NCBI RefSeq assembly: GCF_036898095.1
Contig: NC_090745.1
Coordinates: forward strand, 78,481,130 to 78,545,129
Reading direction: 5' to 3'
From: Palaemon carinicauda
Lineage: Eukaryota > Arthropoda > Malacostraca > Decapoda > Palaemonidae
DNA length: 64,000 nt
The notes under the pieces are model-generated. The model saw only the letters and a list, made by a program, of their open reading frames with translations, was not told the origin of the DNA and made no database searches. A program made the translations under genes and the position numbers. This document shows, in pieces, positions 10,356-21,239 of the stretch; position 1 is the first letter of the stretch; every line of letters starts with the position of its first letter.

Positions 10356-12197
10356 TCACAATGTGCGCGCGGGAGAATGTTCGAGTGTGTCTGTCGAAGA
10401 ATTAGGGCACGCGCGCAAGAGAATGTCTCCGAGCACGCGGGCGTGCGGGAGAATTTGACGCGCGTCTTTAGGAGAGAGAGGGCGTGCAGGAGAAAGATGG
10501 CGCGCAGTTGAGGGCAACAGGGTTGTTGCCTCACCTATGAACTTGCATGCAGGAGAATGATGGCTCACAGGTTTTGACTGGCGCGCAAGATGGCGCTCAG
10601 GAGAGTGTGATGTAGGGCGCACATGTTGGCGCGCGGGAGAGCGCTGTTGCGCAGGAGAACGTTGGCGTGTAGGTGAACGTTGCCGAACAGGTGGGCGCTG
10701 CCACGTAGGAGATCGTGGGCACGTTGGTGCAGGAGAGCCCTGGCGCGCAGGAGATCGTTGGCGTGTAGGTGAACGTTGCCGAACAGGTGGGCGCTGCCAC
10801 GTAGGAGATCGTGGGCACGTTGGTGCAGGAGAGCCCTGGCGCGCAGGAGATCGTTGGCGCGTGTGCGCATGTGGGCGCGCATGGCACGTGATAGAACTCT
10901 GGTCTAGTAGGAGCGTAGGCACATGTTGGCACGTAAGCGCGTGAGGTTGTTGCCTTGCGTAAGGGTGAGCGAGATGGGTGGTGCGCCACAGTGTTGGGGC
11001 CTGACGAGCTGCTAGTGAGTGCTGGTCAGGTTGTGTAGGCGTGTTGTGCGCAGGACGTTGGCGCGCAATAGTGCACTCAGGTGGAGCCTTGTTAGGCCCA
11101 TGCAGGAACGGTGATGGAAGGTCGGCAGGTCTGTCGGGTGGATGGTCGACGTGTCCTATAAAAGGACGACCATCCACCGAAGGAGATCGCAAATGATCTG
11201 CAGAGAGGTCCAGGACCGAAGTCACAAGACTGGTTGCAGGTGCAGTGATGGACGATCGGTCTAGAGGCTCCTCTGCAGGGGACTGCAGAAACAACGTTGA
11301 ACCAAAGAGGCGCCTCCTCACCGCAGGTGAAGGAAGGCCTCTAAGGCGAAGAGGAAGGCGAGCCTTCCGACGGATGCGCCCTCTGGGAGCAGTTAGATCA
11401 GCAAGCTGACCTTCAGCTGTCCTCCGAAGAAGAGTCTCTGTAAGTGAACTTCCCAGAGGAGGAGAAACACTAGCAGGAGAGACTGATGATGAACTTAATT
11501 TCCCCCTCGGAGGATGGTCAGGAACGGGGGAAACTAAGCCGTCAGCTACCATAGAGTCTGGAGTGGCAGAGGAGATGGGTGATGCCGCATGAGACACCTC
11601 TGACACAGCAACGTCGACAAGTGTCAGGGGATCTACCTCTGACGGTGACGACGACTGCTTGACAGAAGCACCCAGGCGGATGTAATCAAGCAAAACCTCC
11701 TTGGAGGGCAAATCCGTGACCCCCAAGGAGGGCCAAATCTGGAAAATGGAAGTTAGTGACACGGCCTCCCCCAGGGGGAGAGGTGGTGCTGCTTCGCTAG
11801 GGGAAGCAATGTCATCTCTCGAGACCCGAGGTTGGACAGAAATAATTTGGTCTACGCTACTACTCGACAGTCTCTCGAAAGAGACCGACCGAGTAGGAGC
11901 TTCGGAGAAGGTTTGGGCGACGGAAGAAGAGGTCTTGGGTTTTTCTCCCTTCGAAGCAATCTTCGAAGGAGAAACATCCCGCTCGCACTTCTTCTGCCGT
12001 CGCGAAAGCCTCTCCCACTGGGAGGAAGACCAATCCCTACACTCACTACACTTGTTGACACCATCACACCGTTGGCCCCTGCAAGAAGGACAAAGGGCGT
12101 GAGGATCGGTCTCGACCGCCAACATGAATGTTCCACAGGGGCGGTCGGGAAGACCAGGGCATGTGCGCATGGTCGCAGAGTCCAACTTCACATACAC
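10356..12197 (-). CDS. DIRS element A gag, N-terminal half with QRSPAR hexapeptide repeats
   Basis: A 613-codon open frame. A Cys-rich head (CPGL.DRPCG, then DPHALCPSCRG, KCSEC, W, and K.ERD) shares its spacing with the gag at 2266-3540. A second Met at codon 10 (12170) is an equally good start. Residues ~60-340 are Ser/Pro-rich. Residues ~400-540 are built from imperfect QRSPAR/QRSPTR hexapeptides encoded by an 18-bp GC-rich minisatellite (10580-10900). The frame ends at 10356 while homologous gag blocks continue downstream in other frames, so the original protein was longer. Likely role: retroelement structural, RNA-binding protein; the repeats look disordered and basic. Gag identity rests on position and similarity to B and to the 2266-3540 protein. 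Confidence 0.7.
   Translation of the reverse strand: MYVKLDSATMRTCPGLPDRPCGTFMLAVETDPHALCPSCRGQRCDGVNKCSECRDWSSSQWERLSRRQKKCERDVSPSKIASKGEKPKTSSSVAQTFSEAPTRSVSFERLSSSSVDQIISVQPRVSRDDIASPSEAAPPLPLGEAVSLTSIFQIWPSLGVTDLPSKEVLLDYIRLGASVKQSSSPSEVDPLTLVDVAVSEVSHAASPISSATPDSMVADGLVSPVPDHPPRGKLSSSSVSPASVSPPLGSSLTETLLRRTAEGQLADLTAPRGRIRRKARLPLRLRGLPSPAVRRRLFGSTLFLQSPAEEPLDRSSITAPATSLVTSVLDLSADHLRSPSVDGRPFIGHVDHPPDRPADLPSPFLHGPNKAPPECTIARQRPAHNTPTQPDQHSLAARQAPTLWRTTHLAHPYARQQPHALTCQHVPTLLLDQSSITCHARPHAHTRQRSPARQGSPAPTCPRSPTWQRPPVRQRSPTRQRSPARQGSPAPTCPRSPTWQRPPVRQRSPTRQRSPAQQRSPARQHVRPTSHSPERHLARQSKPVSHHSPACKFIGEATTLLPSTARHLSPARPLSPKDARQILPHARVLGDILLRACPNSSTDTLEHSPARTL
10580..10900. repeat. 18-bp coding minisatellite including a perfect-looking 96-bp tandem duplication
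   Basis: Degenerate 18-bp units (CAGGAGAGCGCTGGCGCG-like) tile this part of the gag frame. Within it a 96-bp block at 10653-10748 is repeated at 10749-10844 with essentially one visible base difference near its start. Ninety-six is a multiple of three, so the duplication adds 32 residues without shifting frame. Confidence 0.85.
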
Positions 12198-12299
12198 AGT
12201 CTAAGAAAAAAGGAAAAGAACAAAAAGCCTTAATGGCTGCCAATTGTCGGCGAGGATGAGAGCGGCAACATCCGCTCATCAACCGAGCCGAAAGCAAAG

Positions 12300-12475
12300 T
12301 GAGCTCAATCGCAGGTGAGTGGGAGGGAGCAGTAGCAAGCTACCCTCCCTACCCCCACTAACTAGCAGTGTGGGTAGTTAACCCTTGTTAAAAATTAATG
12401 GCTCGTCATTTCAGCTACGCCGAAAGTAATACCGCTATTAAATAGTGTGGTTTGTATTCCAGTTACGGAACAAAC
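12300..12475 (-). repeat. 5' terminal repeat of DIRS element A
   Basis: Minus-strand order from 12472: TTTGTTCCGTAACTGGAATA, ACAAACCACACTATTTAATAG, ACTTTCGGCGTAGCTGAAATG, then a T-rich and G-rich leader to the gag start. Related ends occur inverted at 3966-4005, 4590-4622 and 4352-4480, and in a diverged form at 19790-19861. The untranslated stretch 12198-12300 holds no gene. Confidence 0.7.
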
Positions 12476-12634
12476 TAGGTACACAAGGGAGCATGGTTTA
12501 CCTGCAATGGTTTGAGGTCAGCTGTGTAGAGAACACAGGATGCTGCTTTCCCCAAGAGAGGGGAGGATGAAGAAAAGAATAAGAGCCAGTCAAACTTTTT
12601 CATTCACGCAGACTAAAACCGATTAACAATGCCC

Positions 12635-13946
12635 TCAACCTTCTGCTACTTGTCCAATAAGGAGTTGTGAAGCCACCACAGGACCGATAGAGAACGTATC
12701 AAGTCTCCTGTGGGTCACGTCTTGCAGGTAGTGGGATGCGGATGTGGTCTGACGATTCCACACCCCAGCTTGAAGAACCTGCGTCACTGAGAAGTTTCTC
12801 TTGAATGACAGGGATGTAGCTACGCCCCTGACATCATGAGCTCTGGGGCAAAATGAAGGAGGAGGGTCTGGATTCAATGCATGGTCTTTGACCTCGCGAA
12901 TCCATGCTGAGATGGTGTTCTTGGTGACTCTCCTCTTGGTCCTTCCTGTGCTGGCGAATAGTGCTGGCACACGAAGATGGGCTGCGGCTGTTCTTTTAAG
13001 GTTGAGTCTTAGCAATAAACTCAGGGACGAAGCTGAACATTACCTCTCCCCATCCCCTTGAATGGGTGATGTCGTATGAGAGACCATGAAGTTCACCGAC
13101 TCGTTTGGCTGAAGCCAAAGCTACCAGGAACTTTGTCTTCCAAGTTAGGTGGCGATCTGTTGCCTGGCGTAATGGTTCATAAGGAAGTCTCTTAAGAGAC
13201 CTGAGAACTCGAACCACGTTCCATGGGGGAGGTCTCACTTCAAACTGAGGACAGGCAAGTTCATAACTCCGTATGAGTAAGGAAAGTTCTAGCGATGAAG
13301 AAATGTCCATTCCTTTCAGTCTGAAGGCCAGGATTAAGGCTGAGCGATAGCCTTTCACTGCGGAGACTGACAGGCACATTACTTCACGCAAATACACGAG
13401 GAACTCCGCTATTGCTGGAATAGTGGCATCGAGAGAAGAGATACCCCTTCCATAACAGCAACCACAGAAGACTTTCCATTTTGCCAGGTAGACTGCTGCT
13501 GATGACTTTCGCAGGTGTCCAGACATCCTAATTGCAACTTGTTGCGAAAATCCTCTCTCAGAGGAGATGCTGGATAGTCTCCAGGCGTGAAGTCGTAGCG
13601 AAGCTATGGCTTTGTGGAATATGTTGGCATGTGGTTGTTTAAGTAGATTGTGTCGTGGAGGGAGTTCTCTTGGGGGCTCCGTTAGGAGTTGCAGAAGGTC
13701 CAGGAACCATTCTGCATGATGCCATAGCGGAGCTATGAGGGTCATTGAAAAATTGACCGATGATCTGGCCTTGTTGAGTACCCTCCTCATCAGACAGAAC
13801 GGGGGAAAGGCGTAAACGTCAATGTTGTCCCATCGTTGTTGGAATGCATCTTGCCAGAGAGCCTTGGGGTCTGGGACTGGGGAACAATACAACAGGAGCC
13901 TGAAGTTCAGGGCCGTTACGAAGAGGTCCACTGTCGGAGAACCCCA
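12635..13946 (-). pseudogene. DIRS element B tyrosine recombinase (internal deletion and frameshift)
   Basis: The N-terminal and box I parts read in one frame (to 12996), with the core-binding block KSSAAVYLAKW, SVSAVKGYRSAL and the box I context LASAKRVGELHGLSYD. The C-terminal part reads in another frame (13015-12635), with R.HDVRGVA (HxxR) and a SHYLQDV tyrosine context. Comparison with A shows about 113 bp missing between AAGACTCA and AAGAACAGCCG near 13003. The loss is not a multiple of three and has AGGT at both ends in A. The frame break and the lost residues between box I and HxxR should inactivate it. Confidence 0.85.
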
Positions 13947-15388
13947 CAAAGTCAGGACTTTGTTGGCTACTAGATGATCCAAAGACCACTCGGTACTCAC
14001 TGTCTGAGATGCTCTGCTCAGGTTGTCGGCGAGCACATTCGTTTTGCCCGGAATGAAGCGTGCTGACAGTGGTATCGAGTGGATCTCGGCCCATCTCAGT
14101 ATCTCTATTGCTAGATGGGATAGATGCTGCGAAAAAGAACCTCCTTGCTTGTTGATGTAAGCCACTACTGTGGTGTTGTCGCTCATCACCACCACTGAGT
14201 GGCCCACCAGGAATTGTTGGAACTGTTGAATGGCCAGAAAGACGGCCTTCATCTCTAGGAGATTTATGTGGAGGTACTCTTCTGACTCTGACCAGAGGCC
14301 TGAGGTCGTGTGGTGCAGCACGTGGGCCTCCCACCCTTTTTTTTTTTGAAGCGTCTGAGAACAGCATCAAATCCGGGGAGAGGACGAGAAGCATGGGGAT
14401 CTGGATGTAGGGGGAATCGCAAGTCTGATTCCACCAGGACTTGAGTCGCCACTGGAGGGATCTCATCCTGAGGCGACCATTGGGAACTAGACGGGCCAGT
14501 GATGAAAGGTGACAGATAAGACGTAACCACATTTGGGCTGGAAGTTCTTCTCGTCTGAGAAAAGGTCTTGTGACCTTTCTCAGCCTTGTTATCCTGTCGT
14601 CTGATGGGAAGCCTTTGTGGAGATTGGTGTCTATAATCATGCCTAGGTATACCAGTTTCTGTTTAGGAAGCAGTGATGACTTCTCGAGATTTACCATGAT
14701 TCCCAGATCTTGGCAAAGTCTCAGAAGTTTGTATTGGTGTTGAAGAAGGGTTGACACTGAGTCTGCTAGGATTAGCCAGTCGTCCAGATAGCGGAGGAGA
14801 TGGATGCCAATCCTGTGTGCCCAAGATGACACTAGGGCAAACACTGGTGAAAAATTAAGGTGCTGTGGAAAGACCAAAGCACAGCACCTTGAACTGGTAC
14901 TTCCTGTTTTCTAGACTGAATCTTAAGTACTTTGTTGAAGACGGTTGGACTGGGATTTGGAAGTACGCGTCCTTTAGGCCCAGTGTACACATGAAGTCCT
15001 GAGGTCTTACAGCTAGTCTGACCGTGTCTGCCGTCTCCATGCTGAACGGAGTGAGTTTGACATACTTGTTCAGGGCTGAGAGGTCAATGACTGGTCTCCA
15101 GCCTCCAGACGCATTTCTTACAAGAAAGAGTCGACTGAAGAAGCCTGGGGACCTGTCGAGGACCTCTTGGAGAGCGCCCTTCTTCAACAGAGTCTGGACT
15201 TCAGCTCGAAGGGCCTGTCCCCTTGCCGATCCCATGGCAAGGGAGTCTATTGACACTGGATTCCTGGTCAGGGGAGAGAGAGATGTTATGAACGGGACGT
15301 GATATCCTAGACGAATCATGGAGATTATCCAGGGATCGGCCCCGAGTTGCTTCCACCTGTCTGAGCAACTTTGTAGGCATCCCCCCAC
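13947..15388 (-). pseudogene. DIRS element B reverse transcriptase and RNase H (frameshifted)
   Basis: The RT start at 15388-14855 contains LLKKGALQEV, RPVIDLSALNKYV and LKDAYFQIPV without the stops seen in A. A frame change near 14860-14880 leads into the frame with the intact YLDD box (14779-14790), LEKSSL, YLGM and LFSDASKK. Relative to A about 22 residues are missing before LMLFSDAS (near 14395-14400), where A has VELTDLQLRVTDENL. A run of about 12 T at 14335-14347 shifts frame into the RNase H block (LEMKA, SDN, NVLADNLSR). The domain content is typical of DIRS polyproteins. Confidence 0.85.
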
Positions 15389-15416
15389 TGGTGGAGACGT
15401 AGGGGGAGTGCCTATC

Positions 15417-18190
15417 CTAGCGTTTGCGGCCTCGGCTGCTCCCTCTAGGATTTTTTCCTCCCCTAGAGGACTTTTTGCCTTTCTTGTCCTTGACAGGAGA
15501 GGGCTTATTAGACACCACTGTCTTCGCTGCTGATTTCGTCGTTGTGGTCTTGGTTGGACGGGACTGCTGAGGTGCTGGAGGTTTATAGGGGTTGGATGTT
15601 AAAGCCCTATGGAGGAGGGAGTCCTGATGAGACTTCCTCCACCTCTCAGCAGCAAGTTCCACGTCCTTAGGCTCAAACAGGAGGGCTCAATCTAGAGACG
15701 AATGTCTGAGCCTAGTTATCTCGACGTTGGGGATCTGTTGGTGGAATCTCTCGGACACTGCATCTCGATGTTTCAAGATGGTGTTTGCCTACAAGTTTGA
15801 AACTTGGTGGGCAAGAAACTCGATCGTGCGAGTGCCTGAGAGAAGGAAGGTCTCCATTACCTTCCTGGTACGCTCCTTGGAGAAATCTTCGGTTCGAACC
15901 AGGATTCCCAAGGTTCCTAACCAGTTATCCAGCCACGAAGTAGCCTGCATCCCATACTTTGTGACCTTTTCATGGTTAAGGACTTCGGCCGCCGAGAAAG
16001 AGACCTGCCGGCTGGAGAGTCTCTCAAGAGAGATCCCCTTGGTTAGCTCTTCCAGAGAGTGTTGAAGAGGGAGAGCTGGACTGGGCTCCTCCAGGATCTC
16101 AAAGTACCTCTGTTATACACGAGGAGGTGGGAGGAGCTTGTTAGTAGAGCCGGAACGGTTGGAGGAGGCAAATTCGTAGAGCTGTTGGGCAATCTTAGCC
16201 CTGGCACTCTTCAACCCCTGAGACCAAGACAGGGCTGCACTGGTCTTTGAGGGTTTCTGGGTGCCGAAGACACGGTCTAAGACCGTGTCCTTGCCCTCCC
16301 GAGTGGGTATCTCTGGGTCAGAAAACCCATTGAGAACCCTAATGAGAGTCAGGACCTGCCAGGATGCATGTTCTGACTCTTGTTGTTCTCCTTATGATAC
16401 CGGACTTGCAGCGAAGTCTCCACGGGGTGGGTCGCGGACATCCCTCGAGTGGCTGGCTGTCTCTGTGTTTGTAGTCCTAGCAGAGGACTTTGGCAGGGTC
16501 TTGGAGTTTTTGGACTCCTTCCGAGGAAGGAGGTAAGACTCCAACATCGAAGGCCTGGATGTTGTGTCCCTCCTGATCTCTGACTGTAGGGAACGCTCAG
16601 CGTCAAGGGAGGTTTCCTCTGATGGTGGCATGGAGGAGGGCCTTTCCTTACGCAACTCCCTTGGTAAAGGGGAGGTGGGAGAGTACCCCGGGGGAGATAC
16701 TGGAGGGACTAGTCTTGATGGCCTGATCGCAGTCAGTTTCACCCTCGAGGAAGTGACCACGTCAGAAAATCCTCTTATCCTCTTCAATGGGGGTAGAGGA
16801 AGCCATGGTTCCGTGTCGCGAGTCTAGAGCTATAGGCTGCTCTGATGAGCGGCCAGACAGGGCAGGATTGAATGTCTGTGTTACGGCTCTGACTAGGGCA
16901 CTGAACCAAGGTCGCTGACTGACCGAAGCACTGTCAGACAGATCCCCTGAAGGGAAAGGGACCCAAGGTTCCCTACGAGATGTTACCGTAATAGGTGGGT
17001 CCGCCTTAGAAGAAGGCAATTTGGGGATCCTAAACCCCTCTGCTGGTGCCTGTTTCCCTTTTCCCGAAGGGAGCGCTGAAATACGTTTGCAGGGAGGGGA
17101 ATGAGGCGATGGTGACCTGGCCAGATGTAGTTCCTGTGCACGTGCCTGTTGGCGCGCGCGTGGGCGAAAGTTGGCGCACAGGTGATAGCTGCCGCACAGG
17201 TGATAGCTGGCGCGCAGGTGAGGGCTGGCACATGGGTGAGCGCTGGGTTGCACGCGCGAATGAGTGGTGGAGAGCTGGCGAGAAATGGCACGCACGTGTT
17301 GGCGATTGCCGTTCGTGCATGTCCTGGTGCGTGCGTGAGGGAGAGACCTGGCGCGCAGGAGAGCGCTGGTGCTTAGGTGTGCACTGGATTGTGCATGCTG
17401 TATGGACGCGCATAAGCGTGTGATGGCGCGTAGGGGATCGCTGGCGCGCAGGAGCTCGCTGATGTGCAGGCGAGTGCCGACGTGCGGGAGCGCGATGGTG
17501 GACAGGAGAGATTTGACGTGCAGGAGACCGCTGGCACGCAGGAGAGTGCTGGCGCGCAGGAGAGCGCTGGTGCGTAGTTAAGTGTTGACGCACGGGAGAG
17601 CGCTGGCGCGTAGGCGCTGGGTTCGCAGGATATTGCTGACACGCAGGCGTACAGGAGATCGTGGGCGCGCAGGCGCTGGCGCATGGGAGACCGTGGGCAC
17701 AGGGCGCGCAGGAGAGCGCTGACGCGCAGGAGAGTACTGACATGTAGGGGCATGTTGTAGCTGCTGTGTATGAGGGCGAGCAGGTGAAGGGGCGCGCCGA
17801 AGCGTTGTAGAGTGCCGACGATCTGCTGGTGAGTGCTGATGTCCTGTAGGAGGTTGGCGAGCTGCAGGGCGATGGCGCGCAGCTGCGCACTTCGGTAGTG
17901 CCTCAAGAGGCTTTACCTGGAACAGGAATGGTGAAGGAAGGTCTGCAGGTCTGCTGGTTGGCAGGTCAGGAACTGGGATGCCCTTTGTAAGGGAGAGCAT
18001 CCACCGATGGGGATCGCGAACGATCCGCAGAGAGGTACAGAACCGAAGTTGGAGGACTAGTAGCTGGTCCAGTGACGGTCGAAGGTCGAGGGCCAGATGA
18101 CTGCAGCGGAGGCTCCTCTGCAGATGAAGGCTGCAACGACGAAGCATAAGAGTCGAAGAAGCGCCTCTTCACCGATGGTGAGGGAGACCT
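15417..18190 (-). pseudogene. DIRS element B gag (5'-truncated, frameshifted)
   Basis: Blocks in order from the right: a SAEEPPLQSSG..LSADRSRSPSVD block (18172-17966) matching A, a hexapeptide-repeat zone (about 17890-17100), ARSPSPHSPPCK, SVSQRPWFSALVRAV, a Ser/Pro linker, and the basic tail KDKKGKKSSRGG ending at 15417. A single extra G at about 16785-16790 relative to A shifts frame after MASSTPI. The N-terminal Cys-rich head is missing. Confidence 0.75.
17100..17770. repeat. GC-rich 18-bp coding minisatellite of element B gag
   Basis: Degenerate CAGGAGAGCGCTGGCGCG-like units encode QRSPAR/QLSPVR-type hexapeptides on the minus strand. It has the same repeat class as 10580-10900 but a different number and order of variants, and no 96-bp duplication. 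Confidence 0.75.
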
Positions 18191-19861
18191 CTAAGTCCTG
18201 GTCATCATCAACCCACAAGGTCTTACCCGTAGGAGCCCAGTGTGGATCGTAGTCGTTATTATATCTCGAAGACGCCCAAGACGTCGTGGGAACATCCCTC
18301 GTTGCCTCTGCTGCCGTTGAAGACGGAGCACTGCAAGACCTGGATCTGAAAGGAAGATCTAGCAGCGCTGTTCTTTAGAACGGTCTTCATGTCCTTACTC
18401 TCTCTTGGAGGAAGGAAGGAAATCAGCTAGCAGGGACAGTTTTGCGTCCTCCCTTCACCTGCTGGAATCGGTAACATCCTTCGGGGAGGGGACTGACGGA
18501 GGCTGGTCCGACACCGTGAATATAGCGTGCTGTCCTGGAGAGATGTCGTAGATGGGAGAGAGGCAACACGAAGACATCAAAGAGATTTCCCTAGGGGATC
18601 TCGAAACCAAGCTTGTACAGGTGTGAAGGGTGCCTCCAGAGGGGGAGTCGTGTTCTTCCACCTACTCCATTTTCTCATTATCATAACGGGAGTCATCTAC
18701 AGTTGGGAGAAGTCCTGTTGAACTGCATCTGCGACACCCTTGGAGCCATGTAACTTGGACCTGATCGGCGAGACGATCATCCGAGGCTGATGTTCCTTGG
18801 ATGTATCTGAAACCGTAGACATGCACCTCGGGTCGTACAGCGGAGAAGAGGTCTTTGAAGAGATCGTTTTCTCCACCGGGACCTGGGTAGTACTGGTAGA
18901 TGCTGCTGACAACTGCTTACCAGCGGGCGCAACGCCAGATATCGTCAAGCTCACTGCTTTCACCAAAGCATCGAACCATGGGACAGCCTTCTCAAAGGAC
19001 GGAACTGAGGTGAGCACCTTGCAGGGAAGGCTACAGGCTGGCGAATGCCTCCTGGGAGATCTGAAAGGGAGAGAGAGGTCTCTTACTTGGCCATAAGAGG
19101 AATGGCATAGGCTCTCGCTCTGGCTTGCAAAAGCGAGTCAGAGAATGCAATGGTCTTGGCAAAAGGTCCACTGGCTCATACGATGTATTCTTCAGGGAAG
19201 CTGTGGAAGGGGGTGGGGCTTGACGACTGCGCTCTACTGGCCGATCACGCTCCAACAGACGGCTGTGCGCTAACGGGTTTTCGGACACAGCTGCTTCGCT
19301 ACGCGCTACTGGACGCTAAGGGACTCGGGAAGAAACGCGAGCTGCTACTGAATTTCTAGATGAGGGACCGTCGTGGATGCGCGCACGTGGGTGATCACGC
19401 GCGGATGGAAGATCTCGCATCGAACTCGCAGGTGGTGAGCAAGCTCTGCAGGCGAACCATGCTCTGAGGGGCTAGAGAAGTACCACGTTGCAGAGACCAC
19501 TCCTGGGAGGCTCTAACCCGCGAGCGGGAAGGACGACACCCCAGAGGAACAAGAATATGCCTTGGACTTTGGCACCCTCTGTAGGCTGAGCATACTCAGA
19601 ACCCTCACACTTGAAAAGAGAAAGCAAAATAGAATTAGTCAATATGGCAGTCACTGTAGGAGGCAGAGAGCCAAAAGAGAAAGTGGCGAAACAACACCGG
19701 TGTATGAGTGGAGTAGCTGATATTACATCCCTACCCTTCTAATTAGCGGTGGGGTAGCTTCACCTCGCTAAAAGTCTTATAGCTAGATTTCCAGCTTTGC
19801 CGAAAGTATATTCCCTAATAAAGAGTGAAAGGGTTTGTATTTAGTGTTGGAACAAACTACT
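18190..19861 (-). mobile_element. DIRS 5' fragment, element C (gag remnant plus terminal repeat)
   Basis: The right end (19861-19790, minus) is a diverged DIRS 5' terminus: GTTTGTTCC, AATACAAACCC, TTTATTAGGGA, TACTTTCGGC. Inside, frames at 19288-19031 and 19017-18697 hold gag-like sequence, including PWFDALVKAV. This is the counterpart of PWFSALIRAV (A) and PWFSALVRAV (B), followed by the same kind of Ser-rich linker. The Cys-rich head is not evident. Homology to B starts abruptly at 18190, so C is truncated there. Confidence 0.65.
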
Positions 19862-20300
19862 GTACATTTTGTAAGGGAAATAAACACAAGAGCACCACCT
19901 AACCTAACCTAGGAACCATATCCTCACCTATACCGTGGAGACATGGACCTGTGACACTCGCCCTTTGACTGCCGTATCCTTACCTACAAGGGGATATGCC
20001 TCTATGACCAACACCCTCATTGACGGCCGTATCATTCTCTTTACTAAGTCTTAACACTGTTTCCCAACCAACTTCACTCCTAGTTCTTAACCACCAAGCT
20101 AGGTAATGGCACTTAAACTAATGTTTTAGTAAAGTTGTATTTTATTACAATGCCGGTAAACATTGGTTTACAAATAGGCTATAGAGCTACCGGAGAATAA
20201 TACTGCAGTTTTTCTCAGTTAAGGTAGCTTATTCTAACCTATCTACTGTGGCAAAGAGGATTCAGAGGAAATCTTCGGGATGGTAAATAAATATATATAT

Positions 20301-20368
<68 letters not shown>

Positions 20369-21239
20369 TTAAAATTCCAGCCAAATACATGAAGCATATA
20401 TTTTTTTTTCTATTCGTTATTTAATGTTTTACCTATTTCTGACCATGATTACTGGAGGTAAACCACACATGTATGAGTTGCCAAACATAATAGTCAGAAA
20501 GAGAGTACGGAGCCTTTGTATAACAGCGGCCAGTTCCTCGCACAATGATTAAAAATGGACATCAACTAACCTAAACTTTCCCCCCTAACGTAACTTACCA
20601 GCCGTGTACTTACCTACTTACCTAACGTTAGCGTATTCTAAGTTAGACATAATAATGCATACATAAGCACCCCCGAGAATACATTATGTTTACTGATACA
20701 TAATCTACAGACCCAGCGGTCATAGCCCAAATAAACAGTTTGGATTAGCTCTCATTATTAATACGTACCTATCGACAGCTAATTTCACTTCTTATTCAAG
20801 TAACCTTAATCACGTCAAGTATGACCTTAAACATGATCAAATGGTAAGTATAAAATACTCACCGTATAAGTAACATATTATTAAAGAAATTCTTAATTTA
20901 TTTGTTGACTGTGTTGCTACTGACAGCAGTCCAGGCTGGTAAATAGTAGTAATTGTGGTGGGTTAGTCTCTGTAACGGCAACCCTTTGCGATTTCTCTTT
21001 GGGTTTCACTTTATCCAAAGTTGTTTTAGAGTTTGTAAAATATTTGTTTTCTGGTTTTCAACGATTTGAATACAATATTCATATACCTAAATGTGTTTTC
21101 CTCATTTTCTATTTAAAATAGTAGTAGGTTTTTATTACGTCGTCTTTGTTTTCTGGGCGTAGTTTCATATGTTAAATGAGCTCATTTCTTATGGCATTTA
21201 TTATTATTTTTTTTTTTTTGCATTCCAATAAGAAGTTCA
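19862..21239. other. Intergenic stretch with no gene recognised; (AT)n microsatellite at 20290-20366
   Basis: AT-rich sequence. Short CCTAACCTAACCTAGG runs at about 19895-19915 and CTAACCT runs near 20235 and 20565 are too few to call telomeric. The (AT)n tract at 20290-20366 has one AAT interruption. No ORF with protein-like composition was seen. Confidence 0.6.

Larger units (their letters stand above)
5471..12475 (-). mobile_element. DIRS-type (tyrosine recombinase) retrotransposon, element A
   Basis: Read from 12475 leftwards the order is terminal repeat, gag, reverse transcriptase with RNase H, then tyrosine recombinase, the DIRS-order arrangement without an aspartic protease or DDE integrase. 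Its 5' end is TTTGTTCC followed by the GGAATACAAACC block (12438-12472). Its right terminal repeat is the interrupted 4527-5470 segment, giving a total span near 7.9 kb. Several stops and frameshifts make it non-autonomous. Its 5' end abuts the 3' end of element B at 12475 with no intervening DNA. Confidence 0.85.
12476..18190 (-). mobile_element. DIRS-type retrotransposon, element B (5'-truncated, head to tail with A)
   Basis: The gag, RT/RNase H and tyrosine recombinase blocks match element A in order and orientation. The 3' end (ACACAAGGGAGCATGG at 12480) matches the 3' untranslated end of A (5475). It lacks both its own right terminal repeat (it meets A's 5' end directly) and the first ~600 bp of gag, where homology stops at about 18190. 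Several B-specific indels show it decayed independently of A. Confidence 0.85.

Noticed and set aside
10197..10511. Plus-strand Arg/Ala-rich frame of 104 codons
   Set aside because: It is the antisense shadow of the element A gag minisatellite region.
19890..19920. CCTAACCTAACC run resembling telomeric TTAGG/TAACC repeats
   Set aside because: Only two to three units, not enough to support a telomeric or interstitial telomere block.
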